DNA of 64,000 nt from SZUA-545 sp050297855 (GTDB lineage: Bacteria; Campylobacterota; Campylobacteria; Campylobacterales; SZUA-545), in the NCBI GenBank assembly GCA_050297855.1, contig JBNKTC010000006.1, positions 240,501 to 304,500 of the forward strand, written 5' to 3'. Every line of letters starts with the position of its first letter. Positions within the stretch are counted from its first letter, which is position 1. The notes beneath the pieces are model-generated. The model was given only the letters and a program-made list of their open reading frames with translations, did no database searches and was not told where the DNA came from. The translations under genes were made by a program, and so were the position numbers. Shown in pieces: positions 32,349-40,918 of the stretch.

Positions 32349-34780
32349 GCGGCCCCGATGATGGCTTCCAGCTCTTCGCCTTCGACCACTTCGTTTTCGA
32401 TCAGTTTTTTCGCCAGGGCTTCGATCTTGTCCCAGTGCTGGCTGACCATGAGCTCGGTCTTGGTCTTGGCGCGGGTGAGCCAATCCTGCATCCGCTCTTC
32501 GATCTTGTCGCCGAAGATCTGTATGAGTGTATTGTCCATACTGCCCAGGCTGATCATCCCCAGCTCCTCGTCCATCCCCAGCATCGTGATGGCGAGATAG
32601 ACCTGGGTCGTCGCCTGCTCCAGGTCACTCATCGCCCCGCTGTCGAGCCCCTTCACCTCGCCGAACTGCTTCAGCTTGGCCACCCGGCCGGCGAGCAGGA
32701 CGCAGACGTTGTTAAAGAGCTCCTCTTTCGTGACATTGCTCGTATAGTCCTCCGAACTGTAGGAGACGAATCCCAGGGCATCGCTGCGCGGGGTGATCGT
32801 CACCTGTTCGATCTTGATATCGGGCAGCAGGATATGGGAGAGCACGGCGTGGCCCGCCTCGTGGTAGGCGGTCATCTTCAGCTCCTCTTCGAAGTTTTTG
32901 ACCTTCATGCTGTCGAGCTTCTGGCCGTATTTGATGATATTGATCTGCTCGATGATCAGCTCTTCGGTGATCACCTTCATGTTTTTCTTGATGGCGTTGA
33001 TCGCCACTTCGCGGTCCAGCCGCTCCAGCTCGTCGCGGCTCATACCGCTGATGTAGCGGACGACGCGGTCGAGGTCGATCTTGCCGTCGTTGGGTTTTTT
33101 GAGGATCTGCTGGATATAGAAGCGGCGTGCCTCCTTGTCCAGCTCCGGGACCTCGACACGGATATCGATGATGCCCGATTTGGTCAGCTCGCTGCTGACA
33201 TTGGTCTCGTTGGTCGCCGTGGCGATCGTAAAAACGTTTTCATGCCGTGACAGGCTCTCGATCATCTCCACGACCGGCTCGGAGGGGACATTGGTCACCA
33301 TCCCCTCCACATACCCCTGCATATCCACACCCTGGAGGATCACGACCATCGGCGGGTGGTTCTTGGCCGTCTGGTAGACGTGCTTGATATAGTTCTGGTT
33401 AAAGAGCTCGGCGGTGGAGATGATGATATAGGGCATATTGGCCTCTTTGCAAAACGCCTGGGCCAGGGTCGTCTTGCCGACCCCCTCGGGACCGAAGAGG
33501 AGGATGCCCCGCGGCGGCTTGATCTTGAACTTCTCGATCAGGTCGGTCTTGTCCAGCAGGTCGATGATCTCCTTAAGCGCCGTCTTCACCTGCTTCTGCC
33601 CGGCGATGTCGGCAAATCCCGTCTCGGAGAAGCGGATGCGCGGTTTCTGGCCGTAATCGTGCAGTTTGTTGTTGAGATTTTTGCGGAACTCTGCGCTCAC
33701 CAGCAGCATTGTCAGGGCGTCTCCCTCCCACTCGGCTGTCCAGTGGAGTTTGACGCTTTTGAGCTGGCTCTGGGTGTCGGAGGCGTGGGAAGAGACCAGC
33801 TCCTTATTGTGCTCGTAGAACTTCTTCGCCTCTTTCCCGATATCGATCGTGATGGACGAAGGGATCTTCTTATGCTCCTTGACCATTCGGGATATCTCGA
33901 AAAAGAGGGATTCGGGAAGCTTGGTCTTGATCTCTTTGGCATTGATATAGGGAAGTCCCGAAAGGGTCAGGAGCGTGGCGACCGTCTTGGGGGAGCGGAT
34001 GGAGACCTCCGTACCGATCTTCTTGCTGAAATAGGGAGTCAGGGACTTGATCGACGCCGCCCCGATCTGGGCCAGCACCTTGAGACTGAGCTCGGCAAAC
34101 GGGACGACGTGATGATGCATAAAGGTATTCAGCAGTGCGGGAGCAAAGGCGTCCCGGGCGGTGCTGTTGTCTCGCTGGATGCTTTTGGTCGCCAGAAGTT
34201 CAAGAAGCCACGCCCGCGCTTTGATCGGGTCGGCCCGAAACTGCTCGTAAAACGAAGGTTTCTGGTAGAGCTCGCTGCCCAGGGAAGTCGTAAAGATGAC
34301 AACGGCATCGTTCAGGGCCAGGTTGAAACTGTCGGGGGACTCCAGGATCTTTGCCAGGCTGGCCTGGATATTGTCATCGGCCTTGTCAATATTGTCGAAG
34401 ACGACAACCGAGCGCGGTTTATCCGCCATAATGACGAAGAGCTCGCCGTAGGCGTTGAGGTTCCCCTCCTCGTCTACACCCATACCGTACAGCTCCTCGC
34501 CGCTGGCGGGCGTGGAGAAACGGCTCATGTCGAAGGTGATGATGTCAGTAAAGCTCTTGTCGAAATTGGCCAGCTCCTCGGCCAGGTAGCGTTTACCGCT
34601 GGAAGGTGCACCGCAGAAGAGAAAGATCTCCCGGGGGCCCGCCTTGGTCTCGCGCTTGGCCTTCTCGTAAAGGGCGTAGACCAGTTCATCGACGGCGACG
34701 TCCTGTTCGTAGATCAGCTTTTCAAAGTAAGCCTTGCTCTCGTTGACAATATCGATATAGGATTTTTTGACCATAGACAT
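32345..34780 (-). CDS. Soluble Clp/FtsH hybrid AAA protein with M41 zinc protease
   Basis: An 811-residue protein without transmembrane helices. Residues 50-170 resemble a ClpB D2-type AAA domain, but the P-loop is GAPSSGKR (57-64, Arg for Ser/Thr) and Walker B is VVVFDN (125-130). Residues 385-600 are an FtsH-type AAA domain with an intact P-loop GPEGVGKT (430-437), but Walker B reads VVILQGVD (479-486) and the usual arginine-finger region is KSGIIDIR. The M41 peptidase follows with HEAGH (640-644) and Asp719 as likely third zinc ligand. Translation of the nuclease gene is coupled to its stop. Confidence 0.8.
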   Translation of the reverse strand: MSMVKKSYIDIVNESKAYFEKLIYEQDVAVDELVYALYEKAKRETKAGPREIFLFCGAPSSGKRYLAEELANFDKSFTDIITFDMSRFSTPASGEELYGMGVDEEGNLNAYGELFVIMADKPRSVVVFDNIDKADDNIQASLAKILESPDSFNLALNDAVVIFTTSLGSELYQKPSFYEQFRADPIKARAWLLELLATKSIQRDNSTARDAFAPALLNTFMHHHVVPFAELSLKVLAQIGAASIKSLTPYFSKKIGTEVSIRSPKTVATLLTLSGLPYINAKEIKTKLPESLFFEISRMVKEHKKIPSSITIDIGKEAKKFYEHNKELVSSHASDTQSQLKSVKLHWTAEWEGDALTMLLVSAEFRKNLNNKLHDYGQKPRIRFSETGFADIAGQKQVKTALKEIIDLLDKTDLIEKFKIKPPRGILLFGPEGVGKTTLAQAFCKEANMPYIIISTAELFNQNYIKHVYQTAKNHPPMVVILQGVDMQGYVEGMVTNVPSEPVVEMIESLSRHENVFTIATATNETNVSSELTKSGIIDIRVEVPELDKEARRFYIQQILKKPNDGKIDLDRVVRYISGMSRDELERLDREVAINAIKKNMKVITEELIIEQINIIKYGQKLDSMKVKNFEEELKMTAYHEAGHAVLSHILLPDIKIEQVTITPRSDALGFVSYSSEDYTSNVTKEELFNNVCVLLAGRVAKLKQFGEVKGLDSGAMSDLEQATTQVYLAITMLGMDEELGMISLGSMDNTLIQIFGDKIEERMQDWLTRAKTKTELMVSQHWDKIEALAKKLIENEVVEGEELEAIIGAA

Positions 34781-34855
34781 ACCCGCTCTTTTTTAATCCA
34801 TTATAACGATGTTAAGTTTAGGGGATGGGTTAAAAAAGGGGGTCGGGAAGAGGGT

Positions 34856-35233
34856 TTAGGCGCTTTTGCTCGCCATATTGGCAGCAATGTACTCTTTGAG
34901 TTTGACGACGCTGTATTTGATGCCGCTGAGCATCTTGACCTTCTCTTTGAGCTCCATGTTCTCTTTTTCAAGCTCCGCTACGCGGCGCTTGAGGCTGTCC
35001 TGGTAGAAGCTGCTCTGGTGCTCGGGGGTCTTTCGAAGCCCTTCGATCATCTCGCGGATCTCGGGGACTTTATAGAGGGTCTTTCGTGTGATGAAGGAGG
35101 CGTTTGAGACGCTTTTGAAGTTGACCTCTTTACCCTCGGCCTGGAGGGCCTTGACAGCTTTGGTCACCTTTTCGATGGTCTGTTTGCGCTTCTCTCTCTG
35201 GAAGCGCTCAAGACCGGAGATATTCTCACTCAT
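34856..35233 (-). CDS. Small DNA-binding-like coiled-coil protein (TnpC/DUF6262-like)
   Basis: A 125-residue basic protein. Residues 15-65 resemble the helix-turn-helix region of DUF6262 proteins, the family of Tn554 TnpC: a KGKEVNFKSVSNASF-like segment followed by KTLYKVPEIREMIEGLR. Residues 80-105 are a coiled coil. No TnpA/TnpB integrase is next to it, so it is either a mobile-element remnant or a domesticated regulator. It lies 75 bp upstream of the Clp/FtsH hybrid gene on the same strand. Confidence 0.55.
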   Translation of the reverse strand: MSENISGLERFQREKRKQTIEKVTKAVKALQAEGKEVNFKSVSNASFITRKTLYKVPEIREMIEGLRKTPEHQSSFYQDSLKRRVAELEKENMELKEKVKMLSGIKYSVVKLKEYIAANMASKSA

Positions 35234-35238
35234 GGCGG

Positions 35239-35418
35239 TTACTTATTCCTGCTTTTACCCAGCTGTTCGAATCCAGAAGTAATATCCCGTTCTTCCTTCT
35301 GTTTCTCAAGATCGTACACGGTCGTCTTGCTGTAGATCACGGCACTGATGACCAGTACACTTCCGAACAGAATGGCAAAAACCAGAAACTGGATCATTAT
35401 AAGACGTTGATTTTTCAT
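35239..35418 (-). CDS. Small single-pass membrane protein
   Basis: The ATG at 35418 gives 59 residues: a short basic N-terminus, one transmembrane helix at about residues 9-28, and a charged tail with a DLEKQKEERD segment. An upstream frame starting at 35451 adds 11 unlikely residues. It is 5 bp upstream of the TnpC-like gene. The function is unknown. Confidence 0.5.
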   Translation of the reverse strand: MKNQRLIMIQFLVFAILFGSVLVISAVIYSKTTVYDLEKQKEERDITSGFEQLGKSRNK

Positions 35419-35505
35419 CACTATCTCTACCACGCGGCATCCTTCACACATTTCCTTTGCTTATAGATCGGCACTTTTTATTTTATTTTAATATTTATTT
35501 TTGCT

Positions 35506-36066
35506 TTATTTACCGTGATAGGTAAAAAACCACTCAAACGCAAACATGATCCCCGGCGTCTTGGCCTTGGTCTCGTCGTAGATGAAGGATTTGGCTTCAT
35601 CAAAGGGGAGGCGGACCACCTCGATATCCTCGATATCGATCCCCCCGCCCTCGCCTTTTTTCATCGCCAGGGTCACTTCGGCAAAATAGAGTGTCTGCAC
35701 GCTCGCCCCGAAACCGACGGAGGAGTAAAAAGAGGTGATCTTTTCGATATTCTCCAGGGGCACATCGTACCCGCACTCCTCCATGATCTCCTCTTTGGCG
35801 ATCTGCTCCAAAGAGGCCTCTTTGTCGACAATCCCGGCACACAGCTCGTAGGTGTGGCCGTCTCCGTTATGGAGGTAGACCGAAGGGCGCAGCTGCTTGA
35901 CGATGATAAAGTGTCCCTGCTCTTTGTCAACAAGTAAAACAGCCACACTGTCGTGCACCTCCACCAGGTCCCACCGCTTCTCCTGGCCCTTGTGGATATA
36001 GTACATACTCTTGGGCTTGATATACTCCGACTCTTCGAGCGGAACGATACGCACGTCACGGATCAT
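35506..36066 (-). CDS. Nudix hydrolase, NUDT14-like UDP-sugar diphosphatase type
   Basis: A 186-residue Nudix protein. The box region YELCAGIVDKEASLEQ followed by EEIMEECGY (about residues 74-100) departs from the plain Gx5E consensus in the same way as UDP-glucose pyrophosphatase NUDT14, and the later TSFYSSVGFGASVQTLYF segment also fits that group. It should hydrolyse a nucleoside diphosphate sugar such as UDP-glucose or ADP-ribose; which one is not certain. The ATG overlaps the stop codon of the ABC permease gene (TGATG). Confidence 0.8.
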   Translation of the reverse strand: MIRDVRIVPLEESEYIKPKSMYYIHKGQEKRWDLVEVHDSVAVLLVDKEQGHFIIVKQLRPSVYLHNGDGHTYELCAGIVDKEASLEQIAKEEIMEECGYDVPLENIEKITSFYSSVGFGASVQTLYFAEVTLAMKKGEGGGIDIEDIEVVRLPFDEAKSFIYDETKAKTPGIMFAFEWFFTYHGK

Positions 36067-37064
36067 CAGCGCACCTCTTTTTGAAGGAAATAGGGGTTGA
36101 TCATCAGAAGGATCAGGTCGGCCAGGATATTGCCAAGAAGCGTCAAAAAGGCCCCGATCATCAAGATCCCCATGATGACGGGATAGTCAAGGCTGAGGGC
36201 ACTCTGGTAAAAGAGCAGGCCCATCCCGTTGATGGAGAAGATCGACTCCAGGATCACACTCCCGCCGATCAGGCCCGGAAGCGAAAGCCCCAGGATCGTG
36301 ATGATAGGGGCGGAGAGGTTGGGCAGGATATAGCGGGTGAATATCGTCTTCTCGGGCAGTCCCCTGCTGCGGGCGAAAAAGATATAGTCGCTCTTTAGGA
36401 TCTCCACGGTCAGGGAACGGACGTAGAGCGTCAGCGAACCGATCCCGCCGAAGACGATGACGGCGACGGGAAGGGCCAGGTGCCACGCCATGTCGCCGTA
36501 ATAGGTCCAGAACCCGGCATCCTCGTCTACGCTGTGAAGCCCGGAAACGGGAAAGAGATCGAGCCATACCGCAAGGAGCATGATCAGGATCAGGGCAAGG
36601 TAAAACGACGGCATGGAGTAGCTGACCAGGGAGAACTGTTTGATCACGCGGTCGCTGCCGCCCTGCTGTTTCATAGCCGCTTTGATCCCCAGCCAGATGG
36701 AAACGGCGAAGATCAGGACCATACTGACGATGTTAAGGGTCAGTGTAATGGGAAGGCGGTCCAGGATCTCGTCTTTGACCATCTTCCCGCTGGAAAACGA
36801 GATACCGAAATCGAACTGCACCAGGGCGGTGATCCACGATAGGTACTGCTGGGTCAGGGATTTGTCAAGGCCGTAGACCTTTTTGAGGTGATCGATCGCT
36901 TCGGGGGTGATGTTGGGGTTGAGTTCTCCGCTGGCAAAAAAGCTGTTGGGGGCCATATTGACCGCGGAGAAGGAGATAAGGGAGATGATAAAGATCATCA
37001 GCACCACGTACCCCGCCTTTTTGGCAAGGTAACGCATCAGGCTGAAACTGCTCCCGGAAGTCAT
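36066..37064 (-). CDS. ABC transporter permease, DppB/OppB type
   Basis: A 332-residue inner-membrane permease of the peptide/nickel family. Six transmembrane helices are visible. The N-terminal helix ends in a periplasmic loop with NSFFASGELNPNITPEAID, and the EAA loop appears as SDYIFFARSRGLPEKTIFTRYILPN (core ARSRGLPEKTIF, about 230-241). The partner DppC-like permease, ATPases and binding protein are absent from the window. It is sandwiched between fabI and the Nudix gene. Starts at 37064 or 37037 are possible. Confidence 0.85.
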   Translation of the reverse strand: MTSGSSFSLMRYLAKKAGYVVLMIFIISLISFSAVNMAPNSFFASGELNPNITPEAIDHLKKVYGLDKSLTQQYLSWITALVQFDFGISFSSGKMVKDEILDRLPITLTLNIVSMVLIFAVSIWLGIKAAMKQQGGSDRVIKQFSLVSYSMPSFYLALILIMLLAVWLDLFPVSGLHSVDEDAGFWTYYGDMAWHLALPVAVIVFGGIGSLTLYVRSLTVEILKSDYIFFARSRGLPEKTIFTRYILPNLSAPIITILGLSLPGLIGGSVILESIFSINGMGLLFYQSALSLDYPVIMGILMIGAFLTLLGNILADLILLMINPYFLQKEVR

Positions 37065-37074
37065 GGAAAAGGGT

Positions 37075-37893
37075 TTACTTCTCTTTTTCCCAGACCATGA
37101 CGTTTTTGCCGTCGACCTCTTCGACCGCAGCCATACCCATCATGTTGTAACCGGCGTCCACATAGTGGATCTCACCCGTTACACCGCTGGCCAGATCGCT
37201 CAGCAGGTACATCGTACTGTTCCCCACCTCTTCGATCGTAACGTTTTTACGAAGCGGTGCGTTCGTTTCGTTCCATTTGAGGATAAAACGGAAATCGTCG
37301 ATACCGGAAGCGGCCAGTGTCTTGATCGGACCGGCGCTGATGGCGTTGACACGGATCCCCTTGGGGCCGAGGTCGGCAGCCATATAGCGTACACTGGCTT
37401 CCAGCGCCGCTTTGGCAACACCCATGACGTTGTAGTTGGGGATATACTGGACCGCACCCAGATAACTGAGTGTGACGATAGAAGATTTGTCGCTTAGGAC
37501 CGGAAGCAGTGCATTTGTCACTTCCACAAGAGAGTAGACGGAGACTTCCATGGCGATTCTAAAGGCGTCTTTTGTCGTATCGACATACATCCCTTCCAGT
37601 GCTTCACGCGGCGCAAAGGCAACGGCATGGACAACAAAATCGATCTTTCCGAAATCTTTTTCGATGGACTCTTTGAGTGCTGCGATGTGCTCAGGCTTGC
37701 CCACATCCAGCTCGTAAACATGCTCGCATCCGAACTCTTCCGCGATCGGGCGGACACGTTTTTCAAGCTGTTCGTTCAGGAACGTCAGGGCGAACTCCGC
37801 CCCCTGCTCTTTACACGCTTTCGCAATACCGTATGCGATCGATTTGTTGTTGGCAACACCGATGATGAGACCTTTTTTGCCTTTCATTACCAT
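37075..37893 (-). CDS. fabI: Enoyl-[acyl-carrier-protein] reductase (NADH)
   Basis: Carries out the last step of each fatty-acid elongation cycle. The nucleotide-binding segment GVANNKSIAYGIA is at residues 12-24, the catalytic Tyr-x6-Lys appears as YNVMGVAK (about 156-163), and PIKTLAASGI follows. The 272-residue length is normal. The start has AAGGAG nine bases upstream. It sits 4 bp after tpiA at the end of the gap-pgk-tpiA run, an arrangement also found in Campylobacter. Confidence 0.95.
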   Translation of the reverse strand: MVMKGKKGLIIGVANNKSIAYGIAKACKEQGAEFALTFLNEQLEKRVRPIAEEFGCEHVYELDVGKPEHIAALKESIEKDFGKIDFVVHAVAFAPREALEGMYVDTTKDAFRIAMEVSVYSLVEVTNALLPVLSDKSSIVTLSYLGAVQYIPNYNVMGVAKAALEASVRYMAADLGPKGIRVNAISAGPIKTLAASGIDDFRFILKWNETNAPLRKNVTIEEVGNSTMYLLSDLASGVTGEIHYVDAGYNMMGMAAVEEVDGKNVMVWEKEK

Positions 37894-37897
37894 TCGT

Positions 37898-38608
37898 CTA
37901 TTCTCCTTTTGTTTCTTTAGATTTTTTCAATATTTCACAAAACTGTTTGTAATCCCAGCTCGCCGTACCGATAAGCACCCCGTCGACACTGTCGATCGCG
38001 AGGATATCGGCGACGTTTGCCACCTTGACGCTCCCGCCGTACAGCAGGGAAGCAAACCCGTACTTCTCCTTCAGTGCGTCGTGGGTGGAGCGGATATCCG
38101 ACTCCGTAGCCGTCACACCCGTCCCGATGGCCCAGACCGGCTCGTATGCCACGACCAGTTTGTCGTATGCCGTATCGATCCCTGCAAGTTGGCTGCCAAG
38201 GTATTCGATGACGGCCTCGTGCCCCTGCTCGCGTACCTCCAGCGGTTCGCCGATACAGTAGGTGATCGTAAAGCCCTTCGCTTTGAAGAAGTCATATTTC
38301 CGGGCGATCAGCGCCTGGGACTCTCCCAGGATGTGACGCCGCTCGCTGTGGCCGATCAGGATGGAGCGGATACCGTATTCGTCCAGCTGGTCCAGTCCGA
38401 TCTCCCCGGTAAAGGAGCCGTTCTCCACCGGGTAGGCGTTCTGGGCACCGACAAGGATACTCTCGCTCTGCATGAGGGAGGTGGCCGTCGGGAAGACGAA
38501 GACATCGTCGGTAATCCCGTTGGCCTTGATGTAGCCTTCCACTTCGTTGAGGAACGTCTTTGTCGACTCGCGGGTGTGGTTGGTCTTGAAATTGGATGCG
38601 ATGATCAT
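37898..38608 (-). CDS. tpiA: Triosephosphate isomerase
   Basis: Interconverts dihydroxyacetone phosphate and glyceraldehyde 3-phosphate. The N-terminal NFKTNHT motif (residues 5-11) holds the catalytic Lys, the His is in IGHSERR near 88-94, and the catalytic Glu is in VVAYEPVWAIGTG near 146-158. At 236 residues it is slightly short, as in Campylobacterota. The ATG overlaps the pgk stop by 4 bp. Confidence 0.95.
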   Translation of the reverse strand: MIIASNFKTNHTRESTKTFLNEVEGYIKANGITDDVFVFPTATSLMQSESILVGAQNAYPVENGSFTGEIGLDQLDEYGIRSILIGHSERRHILGESQALIARKYDFFKAKGFTITYCIGEPLEVREQGHEAVIEYLGSQLAGIDTAYDKLVVAYEPVWAIGTGVTATESDIRSTHDALKEKYGFASLLYGGSVKVANVADILAIDSVDGVLIGTASWDYKQFCEILKKSKETKGE

Positions 38609-39798
38609 TCGTCTAACAACGCTTTCACGCCCGGCAGCATCTTGCCTTCGAGCAGCTCGAGGCTGGCTCCGCCGCCGGTGGAGATAAAGGTCATCTCGTC
38701 CGCATCACCCACACGGTCGACCAGATCCGCCGTATCCCCGCCGCCGACGATCGTCGTGGCGTGGGCATCAGCGATCTTATGGGAGATCTTGCGGCTGCCC
38801 CGTGAGAACTTCTCGATCTCGTAGACACCCATCGGGCCGTTCCAGAGGATCGTCTGGGCGTCGGAGAGGGCCATGGAGAAGAGGCGCGTCGTCGCCGGAC
38901 CGATATCCAGCCCCATCCAGCCTTGGGGGATCTCTTTGGTCGTTTTATGGATGATCACGCTCTCCTGTGCTACCTCCTGGGATGCGACGACATCAACGGG
39001 CAGGTAGAGTTTGACACCCAGTTTTTTCGCCTCGTCCATGATGTGCAGTGCATCGGGGATCAGGTCGTCTTCGACCAGGGAGTCACCGATCTCTTCCCCC
39101 ATCGCCTTGAGGAATGTAAACGCCATTCCCCCGCCGATGATCAGTTTGTCCACTTTGTGCAGCAGATTTTTAAGCGCCTGCAGCTTGCCCGAGACCTTGC
39201 TCCCGCCGACAACGGCGATAAACGGGCGTGCCGGGTGTTCCAGCGTCTGGTAGAAGAAATCGATCTCTTTTGAGAGGAGGAATCCGGCTGCTTTGGCACC
39301 GTCGTCGAAGTAATTGGTGATCGCCTCGACCGATGCATGGGCGCGGTGGCTGACGCCGAAGGCATCGTTGATGTAGACGTCGGCCAGTTTGGCGAGGGAC
39401 TCGGCCAGGGCCGCGTCGTTTTTGGTCTCGCCCGCTTCAAACCGGAGGTTCTCAAGTAGCAGGATCTCGCCTTTTTTAAGATTGGCCGCCTTTTCCTGTG
39501 CGTCGCTGCCGACCACGTCACCGGACATGAGGATGTCACGTTTTAGCAGTGTATGCAGACGCTTGGCTACCGGTGCCAGCGTATATTTCGGATTCACTTC
39601 ACCTTTGGGCCGACCCAGGTGGGAAGCCAGGATGACGGAGCAGTCCCGGTCGATGCAGTAGTTGATCGTAGCCAGTGCCGAACGGATCCTTCTGTCATCA
39701 GTGATATTGCCGTATTCATCCTGCGGTACATTAAAGTCACATCGGATAAAGACCCGCTTTCCCTGGACATCAATATCGCGAATACTTCTTAATTTCAA
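38605..39798 (-). CDS. pgk: Phosphoglycerate kinase
   Basis: Transfers phosphate between 1,3-bisphosphoglycerate and ADP. The N-terminal RCDFNVP motif (residues 19-25), ILASHLGRPKG near 55-65, and the C-terminal GGGDTADLV near 350-358 are all present in 397 residues. The start is TTG with AAGGAG five bases upstream and overlaps the gap stop codon (TTGA). Translation of gap, pgk and tpiA is therefore coupled throughout. Confidence 0.95.
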   Translation of the reverse strand: MKLRSIRDIDVQGKRVFIRCDFNVPQDEYGNITDDRRIRSALATINYCIDRDCSVILASHLGRPKGEVNPKYTLAPVAKRLHTLLKRDILMSGDVVGSDAQEKAANLKKGEILLLENLRFEAGETKNDAALAESLAKLADVYINDAFGVSHRAHASVEAITNYFDDGAKAAGFLLSKEIDFFYQTLEHPARPFIAVVGGSKVSGKLQALKNLLHKVDKLIIGGGMAFTFLKAMGEEIGDSLVEDDLIPDALHIMDEAKKLGVKLYLPVDVVASQEVAQESVIIHKTTKEIPQGWMGLDIGPATTRLFSMALSDAQTILWNGPMGVYEIEKFSRGSRKISHKIADAHATTIVGGGDTADLVDRVGDADEMTFISTGGGASLELLEGKMLPGVKALLDE

Positions 39799-40793
39799 AT
39801 AGACTCCTTTAATAGACTGATCAAATCATATAGCCGGTTGGCATAACCGGTCTCGTTATCAAACCATGCGATGATCTTGACGTTTTTATCGCCTGTCATC
39901 TGGGTCAGGTCGGTCGCTACCGTAACGGTCGCGGTACCGGAAACAAAGTCGCTGGAGACCCGTGCGTCATTATCCAGCTCCAGGACTCCCGGTGCCGTTC
40001 TTCGCGCACAATCTTCCAGTGCATTTTTAACCGCATCAATTGTAGCACGCTTTTGCATAGAAAGAGTTATATCGAGCATCGTCACGCTGGGAACAGGAAC
40101 GCGTACGCTGAAACCCATCATGCGGTCCGCAAGATGCGGCAAGACGAACGCGAGGTTTTTGACTACCCCTGTGGGGACGGGGATGATGTTCAGGTCGGCC
40201 GCGCGCGCGGTGCGCAGGCTCCGTCCGTTTTTACCGTCGACGATGTTCTGGTCCGTCGTATAGCTGTGGACGCTGGTGACGCTTCCCGATTCGATCGGGC
40301 CGCAGCCGTGTTCAACGGCATCGAGGATCAGTGCCAGGGCGTTGGTACTGCAGCTTCCCGCACTGATGACCGAAGCATCCGGAAGGGGGGCCTCACCGAG
40401 CCCGACGACATAGACCGGCGTCGTATCCCCGGGCATAGCGGAGAGGACGACCCGTTTAACCCTGCCCTTCAGATGCTGTTCGAGCTGACGGGACGTCGTG
40501 TACTGTCCGCTGCAGTCGAATACGATATCGCACTCCGAGAAATCCGCCGCTCCGAGCTCTGCCTGCGACGTGTAGCGGACGGCCTTGCCGTTTACCAGAA
40601 GGGTGCCCGTTTCCGTCCGGACATCCATGGGGGTACGCTTATGGACGGAGTCGTACTTAAAAAGGTAGGCGCTCATCTCCAGGTCGGTGGGGTCGTTGAC
40701 GGCACACAGCTCGAACTCGCCGCGCCCCAGTATCAGCCGGGCCAGCATCCGCCCGATCCGGCCAAAGCCGTTTATCCCGATTTTAACCGACAA
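39795..40793 (-). CDS. gap: Glyceraldehyde-3-phosphate dehydrogenase, operon copy
   Basis: A 332-residue GAPDH at the head of the gap-pgk-tpiA-fabI run. INGFGRIGR (residues 7-15) binds NAD(P), the active-site cysteine is in AGSCSTNAL (about 146-154) and HSYTTDQ follows. It differs from the copy at 53 kb: the active-site block is SCSTN rather than SCTTN, and many surface positions diverge. The two copies may serve opposite directions or different cofactors. The start is TTG with AAGG six bases upstream. It is divergent from rsfS. Confidence 0.92.
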   Translation of the reverse strand: MSVKIGINGFGRIGRMLARLILGRGEFELCAVNDPTDLEMSAYLFKYDSVHKRTPMDVRTETGTLLVNGKAVRYTSQAELGAADFSECDIVFDCSGQYTTSRQLEQHLKGRVKRVVLSAMPGDTTPVYVVGLGEAPLPDASVISAGSCSTNALALILDAVEHGCGPIESGSVTSVHSYTTDQNIVDGKNGRSLRTARAADLNIIPVPTGVVKNLAFVLPHLADRMMGFSVRVPVPSVTMLDITLSMQKRATIDAVKNALEDCARRTAPGVLELDNDARVSSDFVSGTATVTVATDLTQMTGDKNVKIIAWFDNETGYANRLYDLISLLKESI

Positions 40794-40882
40794 AAGAGGC
40801 CTTCATACTATCGTTTCGTATCATAAAACCAATCAATCAAATGTAATTTTCAAAAGGGAATTCTAGCTAATTTTCCATTAGA

Positions 40883-40888
40883 TATAAT
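40883..40888 (+). promoter_or_regulatory. -10 element before rsfS
   Basis: TATAAT lies 30 bp before the rsfS ATG in an AT-rich stretch. AGAGAG lies four bases before the start codon. Confidence 0.5.
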
Positions 40889-40918
40889 ACCTTCACATAA
40901 ACAACACAAAGAGAGATA

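Noticed and set aside
33356..35107. 583-codon open frame on the plus strand opposite the Clp/FtsH hybrid gene
   Set aside because: Its translation is Leu/Asp/Val-rich without motifs, whereas the minus frame has AAA and HEAGH motifs. It is a shadow created by codon bias.
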